Assembly (NCBI GenBank): GCA_905221605.1 | Contig: CAJNDS010002104.1 | Coordinates: 335,001-399,000, forward strand | Direction of reading: 5' to 3' | Length of the DNA: 64,000 bases | From: Symbiodinium natans | Lineage: Eukaryota > Sar > Dinophyceae > Suessiales > Symbiodiniaceae | Shown: piece by piece, positions 55,294 through 64,000 of the stretch | Numbering within the stretch: position 1 is the first letter of the stretch | Layout: every line of letters begins with the position of its first letter | Made by a program: the position numbers and the translations under genes | The notes under the pieces: model-generated | What the model saw: the letters and a program-made list of their open reading frames with translations, nothing else | Database searches by the model: none | Told to the model about the DNA's origin: nothing

Positions 55294-56195
55294 ATGGGGG
55301 GTGAAGATCGGGATCTCTCACTGTTTTGCAGGCCAGGTCGCCGTGGACTTCACAGCCCGCTGCCCAGAAGTTCTGTGGGGAGGGGATCTTGTTGTAATTG
55401 TCATTGAAGTTACTGCAAAGCCTCAAGCTGATGCAAGGAGAGAGCGGCGCGCGGGGCGAGAATGGTGCTAAATCACTGTCAGCACAGAAATAACTCCGCA
55501 GTCTCCACAGTGTGCAATTTGGGGCAAGGTGCTCTTTCCGCTTCTTGTTCTTGCCATACAAGTCGGCCTCAAAGAACAACGCTGCAAACGCAATATTTGC
55601 CATATCTATCTCCTTCAGTTGACACGCTCCGGCGACAAGGCAAAGAACTAACTCGGCAAGCTTACTTGGAGGTTCATGGTACTTATTAACCAAATACAAC
55701 TGTACTTATAACTGTACTTATAACCATATTAGGGCACTTAAGGGGCTTATAAGTACAGTTATAAGTACAGCTGTCATTGGTTCATAAGAACCATGAACCT
55801 CCAAGCATCGGATGGGGCATGGCAGGGACTTGCCTCGCAGATGGTCACCTTGCTGTGTTCCGCAGCCTGCTTCTCGCGGCAGGACTTGTGAGCTGAGCGC
55901 AGCTGAGGCAACTCGTCCTGGGCAGCCCATGGGAAGTTCAATGAGTGGTGGCTTGCGGGCAGCTGCTGTGGTATGTTTCCTGACATAGAGCCACTTTCGT
56001 TCTCGGTGAAGGCACTTCTTGGTACTGTCTGGTGGGTTCTAGACGTTGCTGTTGCTGCAGGTTGCGTTGGCTACCGCCGCCCTTGCGGCTTGAATTTTGG
56101 AGGCTCCCTTCGAAGGCAGCAAGCCTCAGTTGCAATGAAGCGGCTCTCAGGGCATTTGGCGCCTCGATCTCACCTGAACACCAAGAAAACTGCAA
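55292..56195 (-). CDS. Unrecognised gene, at least two exons
   Basis: The upstream exon reads from about 56195 (EAPNALRAASLQLRLAAFEG); another frame, about 55986-55834, reads MSGNIPQQLPASHHSLNFPW to HSKVTICE. A GC donor (GAG then GCAAGT, exon end 55834) and an acceptor at 55661 (AAGTAAG) join in phase 0. The next exon (55660 to about 55300) begins LAELVLCLVAGACQLKEIDM and continues AALFFEADLYGKNKKRKEHL. No domain recognised; helical with one hydrophobic stretch. The intron contains a 141-bp inverted-repeat element. Confidence 0.55.
55665..55805. mobile_element. 141-bp fold-back element inside an intron
   Basis: 59-bp arms at 55665-55723 and 55747-55805 are about 90% identical as reverse complements (both start CTTGGAGGTTCATGGT and end CTGTACTTATAA), around a 23-bp loop. 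The element ends 4 bp inside the 3' splice site of the intron 55661-55833. Confidence 0.85.
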
Positions 56196-56199
56196 ACAA

Positions 56200-57520
56200 C
56201 AAACTCAAAACACAACCTGCTGCCACTCAGGCGTGACTAGACAAGTTACCCATGGTTACATTCGAAGTTCATCTGCTGATGGTTGCAGCACTGCTCAGCT
56301 GCTGCAAGACACAAGGCAACAGAAAGGAGATTCACCCACAAACCGCAAACCCTAAACCCTAAACCCTGAACCCTGAACCCTGAACCCTAAACCCTAAACC
56401 CTAAAACCTTGCAGCTGCAGTGACTCAGGAGATCGGCTTTGCACTCTACCGCCGCCGCATATGCGCGCTTCAGCTTCTGAACCTGCAAGCAACATGGGGG
56501 GTTTACGATATTCGGGGCTCCACATAAGCTAAGTCAACTATATAAGTGGGGGGCTTACGAAACTAGGGCTTAGGGTACCTTATTGGGATCCTACTATTTT
56601 GGGGGCTATTCTAGGTCTCCCCTATTTTCGTAAACTCCCACAACTCCGCTGTAATACGGTGCACTTCCAGGCCACTACTCGAGAATGTATGGCTGGGCTT
56701 CAATGGGCCCGGTCCTTGCTACTGCCGAGCTCCGCTGTCCCATCCTAAGTTTGAATCTTGAGCCTCCTTCGATAACCCTCCCAAACCCCGACAGCCCCAA
56801 AGCCACAAGAACCTAAAGTCCCTGAGCCCGAATCCTTAAACCCAAGAGGGCGGCGCCAACCCAAGACCCCTTTTTTTAACAAGGGACTCGACTGCACAGG
56901 ACGCCAAAACCCCAAACTCTTGCTCTCAGGCCCACAAAGCCAAAGAGCCGCAGCTTCTTTCTGGGCTTCCAGGTCTTCCCTCCAGCCTGAGCTCGCGTTT
57001 TGCAATTCTTCTGAATCATTAGCCTTATTATTCTTACGAGGATCAACTTTATACTCTGTATATATATATATATACATACATATATACCTATATGTAATGT
57101 CTACAAATATCTGCATCTAGAACTGTATCTATGTACGTGTGTGTAACTGTCCGTGTACGTGTGTGTAACTGTCCGGAGAGACTAGAACGGTTAGGAGTTT
57201 CCCGGCGGCTGCGCCACCTGCTTCAGGGAGTGCGCATGCCCTGCCAAGCATGCGCACGGGCTTTGACGTCGCGGTTGTCTTCGTACCCGAAACCCTGAAC
57301 CCTAAAGCCACCCATCTCATGAGCTGGGTTCGCCGGCTGTCAGAAATTTTACGTCCTGAAGCATGGCCTCATCTGATCTTTGTGGAATATCCTCTCAGAA
57401 TACTCATACTCGGCTAGCTGCATGGTTCATTCTGCTGTGCGCCCATGGGGGCACACATGCTTCTGTAAGGACTCTGCCTGACAAAATGAACAGAGCTTCC
57501 AAGGAGTTTTTTCAAGGCTT
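56200..57520. other. Repeat-rich stretch without a confident gene
   Basis: Telomere-type repeats (56347-56407), a nested pair of GGGGTTTACGA-family ends (56496-56641) and a TA microsatellite (about 57060-57085). A 23-bp direct duplication (gtgtgtaactgtccg) lies at about 57138-57175. The minus-strand ORF at 56745-57116 looks low in complexity and is not accepted. Confidence 0.5.
56496..56641. mobile_element. Nested inverted-repeat elements (GGGGTTTACGA family)
   Basis: One left end (GGGGGGTTTACGATATTCGG) at 56496 and a second (GGGGGGCTTACGAAACTAGG) at about 56546 share a single right end, TTTTCGTAAACTCCCACA, near 56641. One copy probably inserted into, or recombined with, another. The interior resembles the 33099-33202 copy (GGTACCTTATTGGG, GGATCCTACTATTT). 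Confidence 0.65.
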
Positions 57521-57564
57521 GGTCAGAATTCAGCGCGTGGAAACGCAGGAATTTTTTTTAAGGC

Positions 57565-58340
57565 AGACATCAAAGAGTGCAAGATTTCGCAGCCATGGCA
57601 CGCTGGTTGTACTTGCTGAGGCTCTCCAGCACAGGGGCAAATGTTTCAGGCGACGCAGCAGTCCTCCAGCAGAACTGAACGGTTGGGTTTGGGTCCACCC
57701 ACCAATTTCTGTCCGCCCCCCCCCCCCCCCCCGCCCCCGCCCCTCGCGCACTGCACCCAACCCCCAACCGCCCCACCCACCCCACCCCCACCCCCCACTG
57801 CCCTCCATGCAAGGTGCCTCGCCAAGTCGGTGAGATCAGTGACTTCGTCCACTTGAGACCTGACAAGGCTCAGAGTCCAAGCAAGAAGATGCTCTTTTAT
57901 CTAGTCCTTATTCTCGGACCCCCCCCCCCCCCAAGAAAAAAAAGGGTACCCCATGGTACCCCCCTGTTTACCGGAAACCCCCATATAAAAATATATCTCT
58001 CCATATTCGACCTCCTGTCAGCTCCTTGAGGCCCTGGCCTTGTGACACTGAGCCGCTGCTGCAGTGAGCCCAGGACAGAGTCCAGGGACTGGAGGCCAGT
58101 CGATTGATAGGCCTCGCGCTTCAGAGCAACAAGAGCCAAAAACAGCAAGCACCCAGCAAGCACCCAGCAAGCAGTTCGGAGGACTGGCAACTCCACTTCG
58201 CCAACAATATGCATATGCAGCAGCTCTTGAACACTTCCATCGGCCTTTAGCGCCCCAGCTCCAGCTGGCGCCAAGGCGATGGCCAACCCTGCCCAAGGGG
58301 GGAATGCAGCGTAGGACGCGCAGGCATGTCTGAGGGGCAA
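57565..58340 (-). CDS. Probable small membrane protein, at least three exons
   Basis: The first exon starts MPLRHACASYAAFPPWAG at 58340 with a hydrophobic N-terminus. It continues ELLHMHIVGEVELPVLRTAC into a clear membrane segment, CWVLAGCLLFLALVALKREA, then a helical tail (QSLDSVLGSLQQRLSVTRPG) to about 58030. Later pieces are about 57860-57810 (VDEVTDLTDLARHLAW) and about 57690-57570 (SPETFAPVLESLSKYNQRAM, ending at a stop). Introns contain C/G homopolymers (57719-57732, about 57920-57932). One or two membrane spans are predicted; family unknown. Confidence 0.5.
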
Positions 58341-58599
58341 CAGATCGGAAAATTCTCATGCTTATTCGACCCGCCAGCCCAGGACACATGAGCACACCAC
58401 ACTCTGTGCGGCAAACAAAGCAGCCACATCAAGACGGCCTGCGAGGCTGGCCAAAAGCTTCATTGCAGGCTCAAGGAGCCAAATTCTGGCCTGCTTCACA
58501 GATTCTGAGCATGAAACCGCTCATATCGATGAGCAATCTGCGCAATGTCACTGTACATCTATGCACTCCTCTATACCTTCATTTCCATTGATTTATCAA

Positions 58600-58860
58600 C
58601 ATACATACACTCATGCATACGTACAGACACACAAACACATACATGTGTATATATATACATATATATATATCTCATTTTCTATATCTATATATATATATAT
58701 ATATTTTTTTTCTTCATGATTATATATATATAATTATATATATATAATTATATATATATATATATATAATTATATATATATATGCGCACACACACATATG
58801 CATGCATGCATGCATACTGCGTACGTACATACAGAGAGAGAGAGAGAGAGACAGAGACAT
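58600..58860. repeat. TA- and GA-rich microsatellites
   Basis: Long imperfect (TA)n blocks (about 58645-58785) with TTTTTTTT and AATTATATA motifs, then CATGCATG and (GA)n (58833-58852). No gene. Confidence 0.85.
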
Positions 58861-59128
58861 ACCTACATTACAAAGATGCACATGAAATTTGTATGGTTGA
58901 ACTGTCGCACAGTGTCACTGTATATCTTTACACGTTCCGATATCTCATTCGCTGCGAATTTGGCTAGTACAAAAGTTCAATCATCACAGTTCTGCAAACA
59001 CATGCCGGCTCTTCATTGCAATTACCAAGGTTGCAATGTGCATGCAAGCGGCACGGCGTCTCCCGCTTGGGTGCAATCGTGCTGATTGCCTTGCAGCTCG
59101 CTGCGGTGGTCTGGGGTGTTATAGATTA

Positions 59129-59621
59129 TTCTTTCAAGCTGCATGCCAACAGAACGTTAAGCCCTTTCCAGGAGCCAAAGGCTCACACACCAGCCTCTTT
59201 TGACGGGAGTCTCGTCGATCAATGCCTAGAGCATGATGTCCAAAAAGCAGCCGAGCAGAAACTGAAATGCCAGCGCTGCTCAATGCGAGTGTGCGCTCAG
59301 CTTGAGTTCTCAAGCCTCTCCCTGTATCCACTAGGGTGGGTGGGGTGCGCAGCACTGGGAGCAATGAATGACAGAGTCAAGTAACGTGTTGTCACATGAA
59401 AGAAACTACTAGTTGAAACACAGCTCATTCTTTCAAGCTGCATGCCAACAGAACGTTAAGCCCTTTCCAGGAGCCAAAGGCTCACACACCAGCCTCTTTT
59501 GACGGGAGTCTCGTCGATCAATGCCTAGAGCATGATGTCCAAAAAGCAGCCGAGCAGAAACTGAAATGCCAGCGCTGCTCAATGCGAGTGTGCGCTCAGC
59601 TTGAGTTCTCAAGCCTCTCCC
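59129..59621. repeat. Two 194-bp direct repeats 105 bp apart at the 3' end of the recombinase retroelement
   Basis: 59129-59322 and 59428-59621 are essentially identical (both start with TTCTTTCAAGCTGCATGCCA and end CAAGCCTCTCCC), separated by 105 bp of unrelated sequence. The inner copy ends 22 bp from the stop codon of the tyrosine-recombinase ORF. This is the arrangement expected of B1-A2-B2 in split-direct-repeat retrotransposons. The A1 partner of the 105-bp spacer would then lie at the element's 5' end, beyond 64000. Confidence 0.85.
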
Positions 59622-59643
59622 AACTATCCAATCCACTGCGAAG

Positions 59644-60708
59644 TCAACCCCGTAAATTCATCACATGCTGCTCAAAGAGGTCAAATCTTGCCTGATTCAA
59701 GCGAGAAATTCGCGGTAGTGCATCCGAGTGAAGATAGAGGGCATCATGGAAGGCCCAAGCCTGATGGCCTATTGCACTCCAGCGCTGCAAGCGCGCTTGC
59801 TGCCTGACATCAAAGCTGTTTTTGGCACGAAGAACGGCTACCTCACCTCTGCGAATATACTCACGCGCTGAACGCTCCCTGAGCCATCTCCCAAACAACA
59901 AAATGTCGGCCAAGGGGATGCCCTGGCGAGCTAGCTCAGATGCGCCTGAGCGCCTGAAACTGTGAGTGGTCAGAAGCACATCAGGCCCACCAATAAGACC
60001 AGAGAGCTTCTTAACCCATCGAAGCACGGAAGCATACGACACAGTGAAAACTGGCTGACTGGGATCAACTGCGGGAAAGCGCCTGAGAAATTGGTGAATC
60101 CAGGAGACCACCCCTGGATTACGCAGAACGACTTTCTGCTCCATGCCTCGTTTGGTCCGCCCAAGGCACAAAGTCACACTATCCCAGCTGACTACCACGT
60201 CGCCGTGCAGGAGCTGCAAGCTCTCACGCACCCTCAGAAGCCCTGCGTAGCAAAGGAGCATGACAGTACTGTTTTGAGGACGGTTTAGCAGAAGAGCTGC
60301 CACAATGACGGACGTGATAAGCTCCGGGGGAGCTGCTGCTGCCTGTTTCGGCGGCTGCTCAACGCCCCACGCATCAAAAAGCTTCCAAGCAGTACGGTAC
60401 GAACCTCTAGGGTTAACTTTTTGCACTGCCGAAAGTGCCCATCCGTATTCAGCACGCCCCTTTGCAGCTTCATACCCATCCAAAAGCCACTCAGCTAGAA
60501 AACCATCCTGCTCAGCCTCAGTCATGCTGTGCCATCGAAGACCCGCAGATTTTAGATCATTGCTGAGGTGCTCGAGGGCCTCCAGGTACTTCTCGCGCGT
60601 GGAGGGCTTCAAGGTTTTCAGCAAGAAACGCTGCACGCGGTTGGGGCCAGTCCCACTGAACATGATGCAGGTTGACCCATGGATCACGTGCCTCGCAAGT
60701 CCGATCAA
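59644..60708 (-). CDS. Tyrosine recombinase of the retroelement, 354 aa
   Basis: Its N-terminal SAM-like region (about 30-130) includes TREKYLEALEHLSNDLKSAG, which resembles the core-binding domain. The catalytic domain follows with the expected set: Arg in CYAGLLRVRESLQLL, His-x-x-Arg in TTHSFRRSGASELA, Trp in LFGRWLRERS, and the nucleophile Tyr in AREYIRRG. These enzymes insert a circular or linear cDNA by recombination without an integrase. Its first 152 bp overlap the end of the upstream polyprotein in another frame, suggesting translation by reinitiation or frameshift, or use of a spliced mRNA. Confidence 0.92.
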   Translation of the reverse strand: MIGLARHVIHGSTCIMFSGTGPNRVQRFLLKTLKPSTREKYLEALEHLSNDLKSAGLRWHSMTEAEQDGFLAEWLLDGYEAAKGRAEYGWALSAVQKVNPRGSYRTAWKLFDAWGVEQPPKQAAAAPPELITSVIVAALLLNRPQNSTVMLLCYAGLLRVRESLQLLHGDVVVSWDSVTLCLGRTKRGMEQKVVLRNPGVVSWIHQFLRRFPAVDPSQPVFTVSYASVLRWVKKLSGLIGGPDVLLTTHSFRRSGASELARQGIPLADILLFGRWLRERSAREYIRRGEVAVLRAKNSFDVRQQARLQRWSAIGHQAWAFHDALYLHSDALPRISRLNQARFDLFEQHVMNLRG

Positions 60709-63700
60709 CGGGGCAAGGCTTGAATGGTCTCACGTAGCCTTTTCGATGCACCGCCGCAACCCGCTCCACAAAGTTTGTAGCCAGCGCTTCACAAAACTGA
60801 CCAGGATATTTGGCAGCGGGACCTGTGCGAAAACGTCCTTGAGGATTCAACCCAACCAATGCTTCATGTTTGTGGCTGTGATTGCACTTTTGATGGATTG
60901 TAGCGCACTGTTTTGGGAGTAAAAGACCAGTGGGCTTTTTCGTGCTTGCTCCATATCTGCATTGGTGTACCTCGCGATACTGCATCTTGAAGGTCTTGCA
61001 GAAACGGGCAACCTCCTCTGAGCAAAAGAACGATGGATAGGGAGGCCCGGGATCGGCAGGATGTTCGAGCCCACTCCAACCTCCCTGACAAGCAATTTCG
61101 CCCAACAAGCCTACGCTAAGGAGGAAAAGCACGGATCCCACATACACTGCGCGCTGCTCTCTCACAGTGCAATGCGCTAGTGGCTCCCAGACTGCATCGC
61201 GAGACCTCAACGGTCGTGGGCCCCATATGTGTGGCATCAACTTGGCATGACGGGCTCGCGAAACCGTGCTGCAAGGAGGCGAGGCAAAACCGCCCAACAC
61301 TTTTCCACTTTGGATGAGGCCCAGAAGAAAAAGTCCGTGTTGCGCCTGTAGCAAATCTCCATATGCGGTCTTTTGGACCCAGATCCCCTCATGGCCAACT
61401 GCCGCCAACGGATCAATGCGAAGAGCGACTATATTGATTTCATGGAGTGCACCAAGTTTTTCAACACAATCACACAGGTCACCGTCCCTTCTAGGCCCTG
61501 AACACAAGTGAAGGAAGAAGTAAACATCCCGTGGCCAGAGCTGGATCTGTGACACATCCACCTCACTCAAAGGCCTGGGCTCCAGCGAAAACCACTCCTG
61601 ACCACCAGACTTGTTTGCATCTGGCTCCCAACGTCTTGAGGGTTCATCTGCAGGGTTTTCTTTGGAGGGCATCCAGGGGTAAAATACCTCATGTCCTCCA
61701 GCAATGTTGATGGCGCAGACTCTACGACAACGACTGTTCAGCTGAAAGGAACTGGAACGACCCTTGCTTAGACACCCTGCGCACGCAGCCGAATCAAGCG
61801 GGTGCACAAAGCGGCATCCCTCGTCAACTGGCCTTCGAAGACGGTCCTCTGCCGCCCAGGTCACTGCATCGGCCTCACCCAAAGTGATGTGGGCCGGGTT
61901 CCATGGTGCCCCGGCCGTGTGCCACTTGATACGCTCAATAGGTATGCGAACTCGTCTGAGTGGACACTTGTGTTCTGTTGTTAAACCAATGCTCCACGGC
62001 AACTTGAGGTTGGTGTATACTTGCCCATGATCACTGTATCTCGCCAGCAACTGTACCACATGTTTAGGCGCTATCCCCCATGCCCGTCCAAGCCCTGTCA
62101 TAGAAGAATCTGTGCATTCAATTCTTGTACTCCACGGAGCTGACAAGTTGAAAGAGCAAAAGGGTAGAAGAAGACAAGACATAGCCAGTTCCACCCAGAC
62201 CACATTAGGGATTGACACGAGATCGCGCCTTCGCCCCCGCACAGAAGTCAGCCAGCCATAGGTGTGCTCGAAGATGGACCTGAGGCATGGCCGCGCCGAA
62301 TGCACAAACCCATGTTTTCCTACCAGTCGGTCAATGACTCCAACAGGAACTCTACGAGCACGCAGTACATGGATCGTGGCTTGGAAGAGGTGTCTGCGCT
62401 TTTCCAGGCTAACCCCAACCCAGTGGCCATACGGATCAACGTAGTAGCCCTGCACCTCCTCACCCAAAGCTGAGTCCACTGATTTCTTAGCATTGGGTTC
62501 CACGCCGTGCCGCACCCAAGAGGACTCGGTGGCGTCCATCCAGGCAGCACCGACGCCAGCCTCAAGCTGGTTTGGGGCATGCTCAATGGCCCAAACGTCA
62601 TCCACAATTGACCCCCACAAAGGCAGACTCTCTGGAACCACAAGGTCAGGGTGAAGCCTGTGCTCAGGCGCCAGCCCTGCCCTCATGGTCACAGTGTCCG
62701 TCAAGCCTTGCGCCCAGCCTGCCGATGGTCCAAACCCCATGGGCGCTGAGCATGATGCCGGATAGCGCCGCTGAGCCGGGCCTGCGCCACGTCCAGCAAG
62801 CACTGGAGGACCGCACAGCCAGCGTCGCCAGCGCCTGCCAATTCGCAGGCGGTGGAAGTAGTGACGGGCGTCACGCTTGGATACCGCAACCACCCCACTG
62901 CACGGAACTGTCAGGCACCGCATCTTCGGGATGAACGCAAATCGGGGCCGAGGAAGTTTTTCGGGATCTAGAAGCTGGTTAACACTTGGATCTGTGATCA
63001 CTCTGTCCTCACACTCGTCTTTCTTAACAGCGAAAGCACCTGCCAGACACATCGCGCCTCGGTGCTTGGCCACTTGACCAGGCTTCTTGAGGCAGTGCAG
63101 GCCCGCCTTCACATTGCGTTTCACCAACTCGGGGTATGAACGAGCCAGCCAAGTATACCCTCTCTTCACCTGGCGTGGCCTCCGCCTGGATGACAGCAGC
63201 AGGGCATTCGGACGAATTACCTGCTCCGCCATCTCTGGGAAAGTGCTCTGCAGATGCTGCTCAAGAGGGACATCAGCAGCTTTGGTGGGAACACCCCCTT
63301 TCACACCCAGAGCTAACACCACCCCGCTACCAGAGTAATGTTCAGACTGCTTCAAATAGTTGTCTAGCCCTTCGCTCGACAAAAGAGGCTCATCAGTCAA
63401 CACCATTGCCTCCAAGGCACACGCTATCCGAGCATGTACCCGCCGATGGGCTGCAGACAGCAGAGGCTGAGCACCGCCACCATCTTGCCCCCGATGCAAA
63501 TCATTAAGGACCGCAATGACGAGATTGGCTCCTTCAACCAGACCTGTACAAACCTCCGGAGAATGAGCAGAACCATCAGTCACCACTGCACCGCCCAAAC
63601 TAAAGGGTGGCAAAGGAAAAACATGCCCAGGAGAGTGCCTCACGCTTATCCCCCGGTCTCGCTTGAATTCATGAAGAACTTGTCGCAGGCGACGTACATG

Positions 63701-63976
63701 AACACCCAAGGAGCATGACCTGTACCCTCTGCCCAAAGCCTTCGCCAAACCAGCTACGGCCTCAGAGTAGAAAACGCCAAACCCACAATGGGCACCCACA
63801 TCATCGCTGCGAGACGGGCCTAGAGCCCGTCGAAGTAGTCTGCTCAGGAGTTGGTCAGGGCCAGCATGGACGTGCTGGCCAGGCTCTTCTGGGTGTTGAC
63901 CAGCTCGATGGCCTCCGCTTTCTCCCAGCTGCCCCCTTTCATCTTCGCCGCCTGGATAGCAAGAATCCTTTGGCAC
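60557..63976 (-). CDS. Polyprotein: reverse transcriptase, RNase H and C5-methyltransferase-like domain, 1139 aa
   Basis: RT at about 300-530: VSKRDARHYFHRL (motif A Asp near 369), APMGFGPSAGWAQ (motif B), SIVDDVWAIE (Asp459-Asp460, motif C). RNase H at about 618-785: IECTDSSMTGLGRAWG and the terminal PSKENPADEPSRRW typical of DIRS/Ty3-type RNase H. At about 818-1080 comes a methyltransferase-like domain: FFLHLCSGPRRDGDL (SAM-binding motif I), ALRIDP (acidic motif II), GGFASPPCSTVSRAR (motif IV with candidate catalytic Cys902), GLEHPADPG (motif VI-like) and CRYGASTKKPTGLLL (motif VIII-like). The start ATG at 63976 is 25 bp from the window edge and upstream frame is unknown, so the true N-terminus may be longer. 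The function of the methyltransferase part is inferred from motif order only. Confidence 0.9.
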   Translation of the reverse strand: MPKDSCYPGGEDERGQLGESGGHRAGQHPEEPGQHVHAGPDQLLSRLLRRALGPSRSDDVGAHCGFGVFYSEAVAGLAKALGRGYRSCSLGVHVRRLRQVLHEFKRDRGISVRHSPGHVFPLPPFSLGGAVVTDGSAHSPEVCTGLVEGANLVIAVLNDLHRGQDGGGAQPLLSAAHRRVHARIACALEAMVLTDEPLLSSEGLDNYLKQSEHYSGSGVVLALGVKGGVPTKAADVPLEQHLQSTFPEMAEQVIRPNALLLSSRRRPRQVKRGYTWLARSYPELVKRNVKAGLHCLKKPGQVAKHRGAMCLAGAFAVKKDECEDRVITDPSVNQLLDPEKLPRPRFAFIPKMRCLTVPCSGVVAVSKRDARHYFHRLRIGRRWRRWLCGPPVLAGRGAGPAQRRYPASCSAPMGFGPSAGWAQGLTDTVTMRAGLAPEHRLHPDLVVPESLPLWGSIVDDVWAIEHAPNQLEAGVGAAWMDATESSWVRHGVEPNAKKSVDSALGEEVQGYYVDPYGHWVGVSLEKRRHLFQATIHVLRARRVPVGVIDRLVGKHGFVHSARPCLRSIFEHTYGWLTSVRGRRRDLVSIPNVVWVELAMSCLLLPFCSFNLSAPWSTRIECTDSSMTGLGRAWGIAPKHVVQLLARYSDHGQVYTNLKLPWSIGLTTEHKCPLRRVRIPIERIKWHTAGAPWNPAHITLGEADAVTWAAEDRLRRPVDEGCRFVHPLDSAACAGCLSKGRSSSFQLNSRCRRVCAINIAGGHEVFYPWMPSKENPADEPSRRWEPDANKSGGQEWFSLEPRPLSEVDVSQIQLWPRDVYFFLHLCSGPRRDGDLCDCVEKLGALHEINIVALRIDPLAAVGHEGIWVQKTAYGDLLQAQHGLFLLGLIQSGKVLGGFASPPCSTVSRARHAKLMPHIWGPRPLRSRDAVWEPLAHCTVREQRAVYVGSVLFLLSVGLLGEIACQGGWSGLEHPADPGPPYPSFFCSEEVARFCKTFKMQYREVHQCRYGASTKKPTGLLLPKQCATIHQKCNHSHKHEALVGLNPQGRFRTGPAAKYPGQFCEALATNFVERVAAVHRKGYVRPFKPCPVDRTCEARDPWVNLHHVQWDWPQPRAAFLAENLEALHAREVPGGPRAPQQ

Positions 63977-64000
63977 AAGATGTCCATGGCCCTCTCGATC

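Larger units (their letters stand above)
59129..64000 (-). mobile_element. DIRS-like tyrosine-recombinase retrotransposon with a C5-methyltransferase-like domain (5' end outside the window)
   Basis: Minus-strand order is RT, RNase H, methyltransferase-like domain, then an overlapping tyrosine-recombinase ORF, then direct repeats. There is no integrase or protease. DIRS elements have RT-RH-MT-YR order but usually an adenine-type methyltransferase and inverted termini. Here the methyltransferase motifs are C5-cytosine-like and the 3' end shows direct repeats. ORFs are uninterrupted over 4.3 kb and catalytic residues are kept, so the copy may be recent. A gag-like ORF, if any, is outside the window. 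Confidence 0.85.

Noticed and set aside
1-64000. CRISPR arrays, bacterial operons or prophage
   Set aside because: No regularly spaced repeats with unique spacers, no Shine-Dalgarno-spaced gene strings; introns and telomere repeats indicate a eukaryotic nucleus.

Overview
This window looks like nuclear DNA of a dinoflagellate; a relative of Symbiodiniaceae is plausible but the species cannot be named from sequence. The evidence is cumulative. Every gene I could reconstruct is on the minus strand, the one-way gene order typical of dinoflagellates. Genes are split into short exons whose introns start with GT, GC and, in one case, apparently GA. CCCTAAA/TTTAGGG telomere-type repeats are scattered throughout, often inside introns. 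Repeats, homopolymers and short inverted-repeat elements fill much of the rest.

Layout. 1-4.1 kb: direct duplication plus unassigned sequence. 4.2-7.4 kb: multi-exon coiled-coil protein gene. 7.4-12.7 kb: repeat-rich DNA with an AT-rich degenerate tandem array (8.1-9.0 kb) and a head-to-head satellite of 118-bp hairpin units (9.2-10.15 kb). 12.76-15.03 kb: complete four-exon TKL-like protein kinase gene. 15-20.6 kb: repeats, including a 110-bp inverted-repeat element with an 8-bp target duplication and a ~0.7-kb element built of 12-bp repeats between inverted termini. 20.6-22.1 kb: possible membrane/coiled-coil gene. 23.8-28.3 kb: LINE with two intact ORFs. 29.5-34.9 kb: peptidase family C69-like gene in many small exons. 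37-42.1 kb: several unrecognised exon clusters. 43.6-50.1 kb: large Cys-rich EGF-like repeat gene; ten of its exons fit together with matching intron phases. 52.5-53.8 kb: broken NRT2-type nitrate transporter. 54-58.3 kb: further unrecognised exon clusters. 59.1-64.0 kb: tyrosine-recombinase retrotransposon with RT, RNase H, a C5-cytosine-methyltransferase-like domain and a recombinase, running off the right end.

Two themes stand out. First, the right-hand retroelement has the ORF order of DIRS elements, but its methyltransferase carries C5-type motifs. Its visible 3' end looks like the B1-A2-B2 half of split direct repeats, as in Ngaro/PAT elements. Second, many short inverted-repeat elements and telomere-repeat tracts lie exactly in introns, several with short direct repeats at the splice junctions. 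This suggests that DNA-element insertion (introner-like) and telomere-repeat capture have made introns here. All gene models are read by eye from the DNA; no alignment or transcript data were used.
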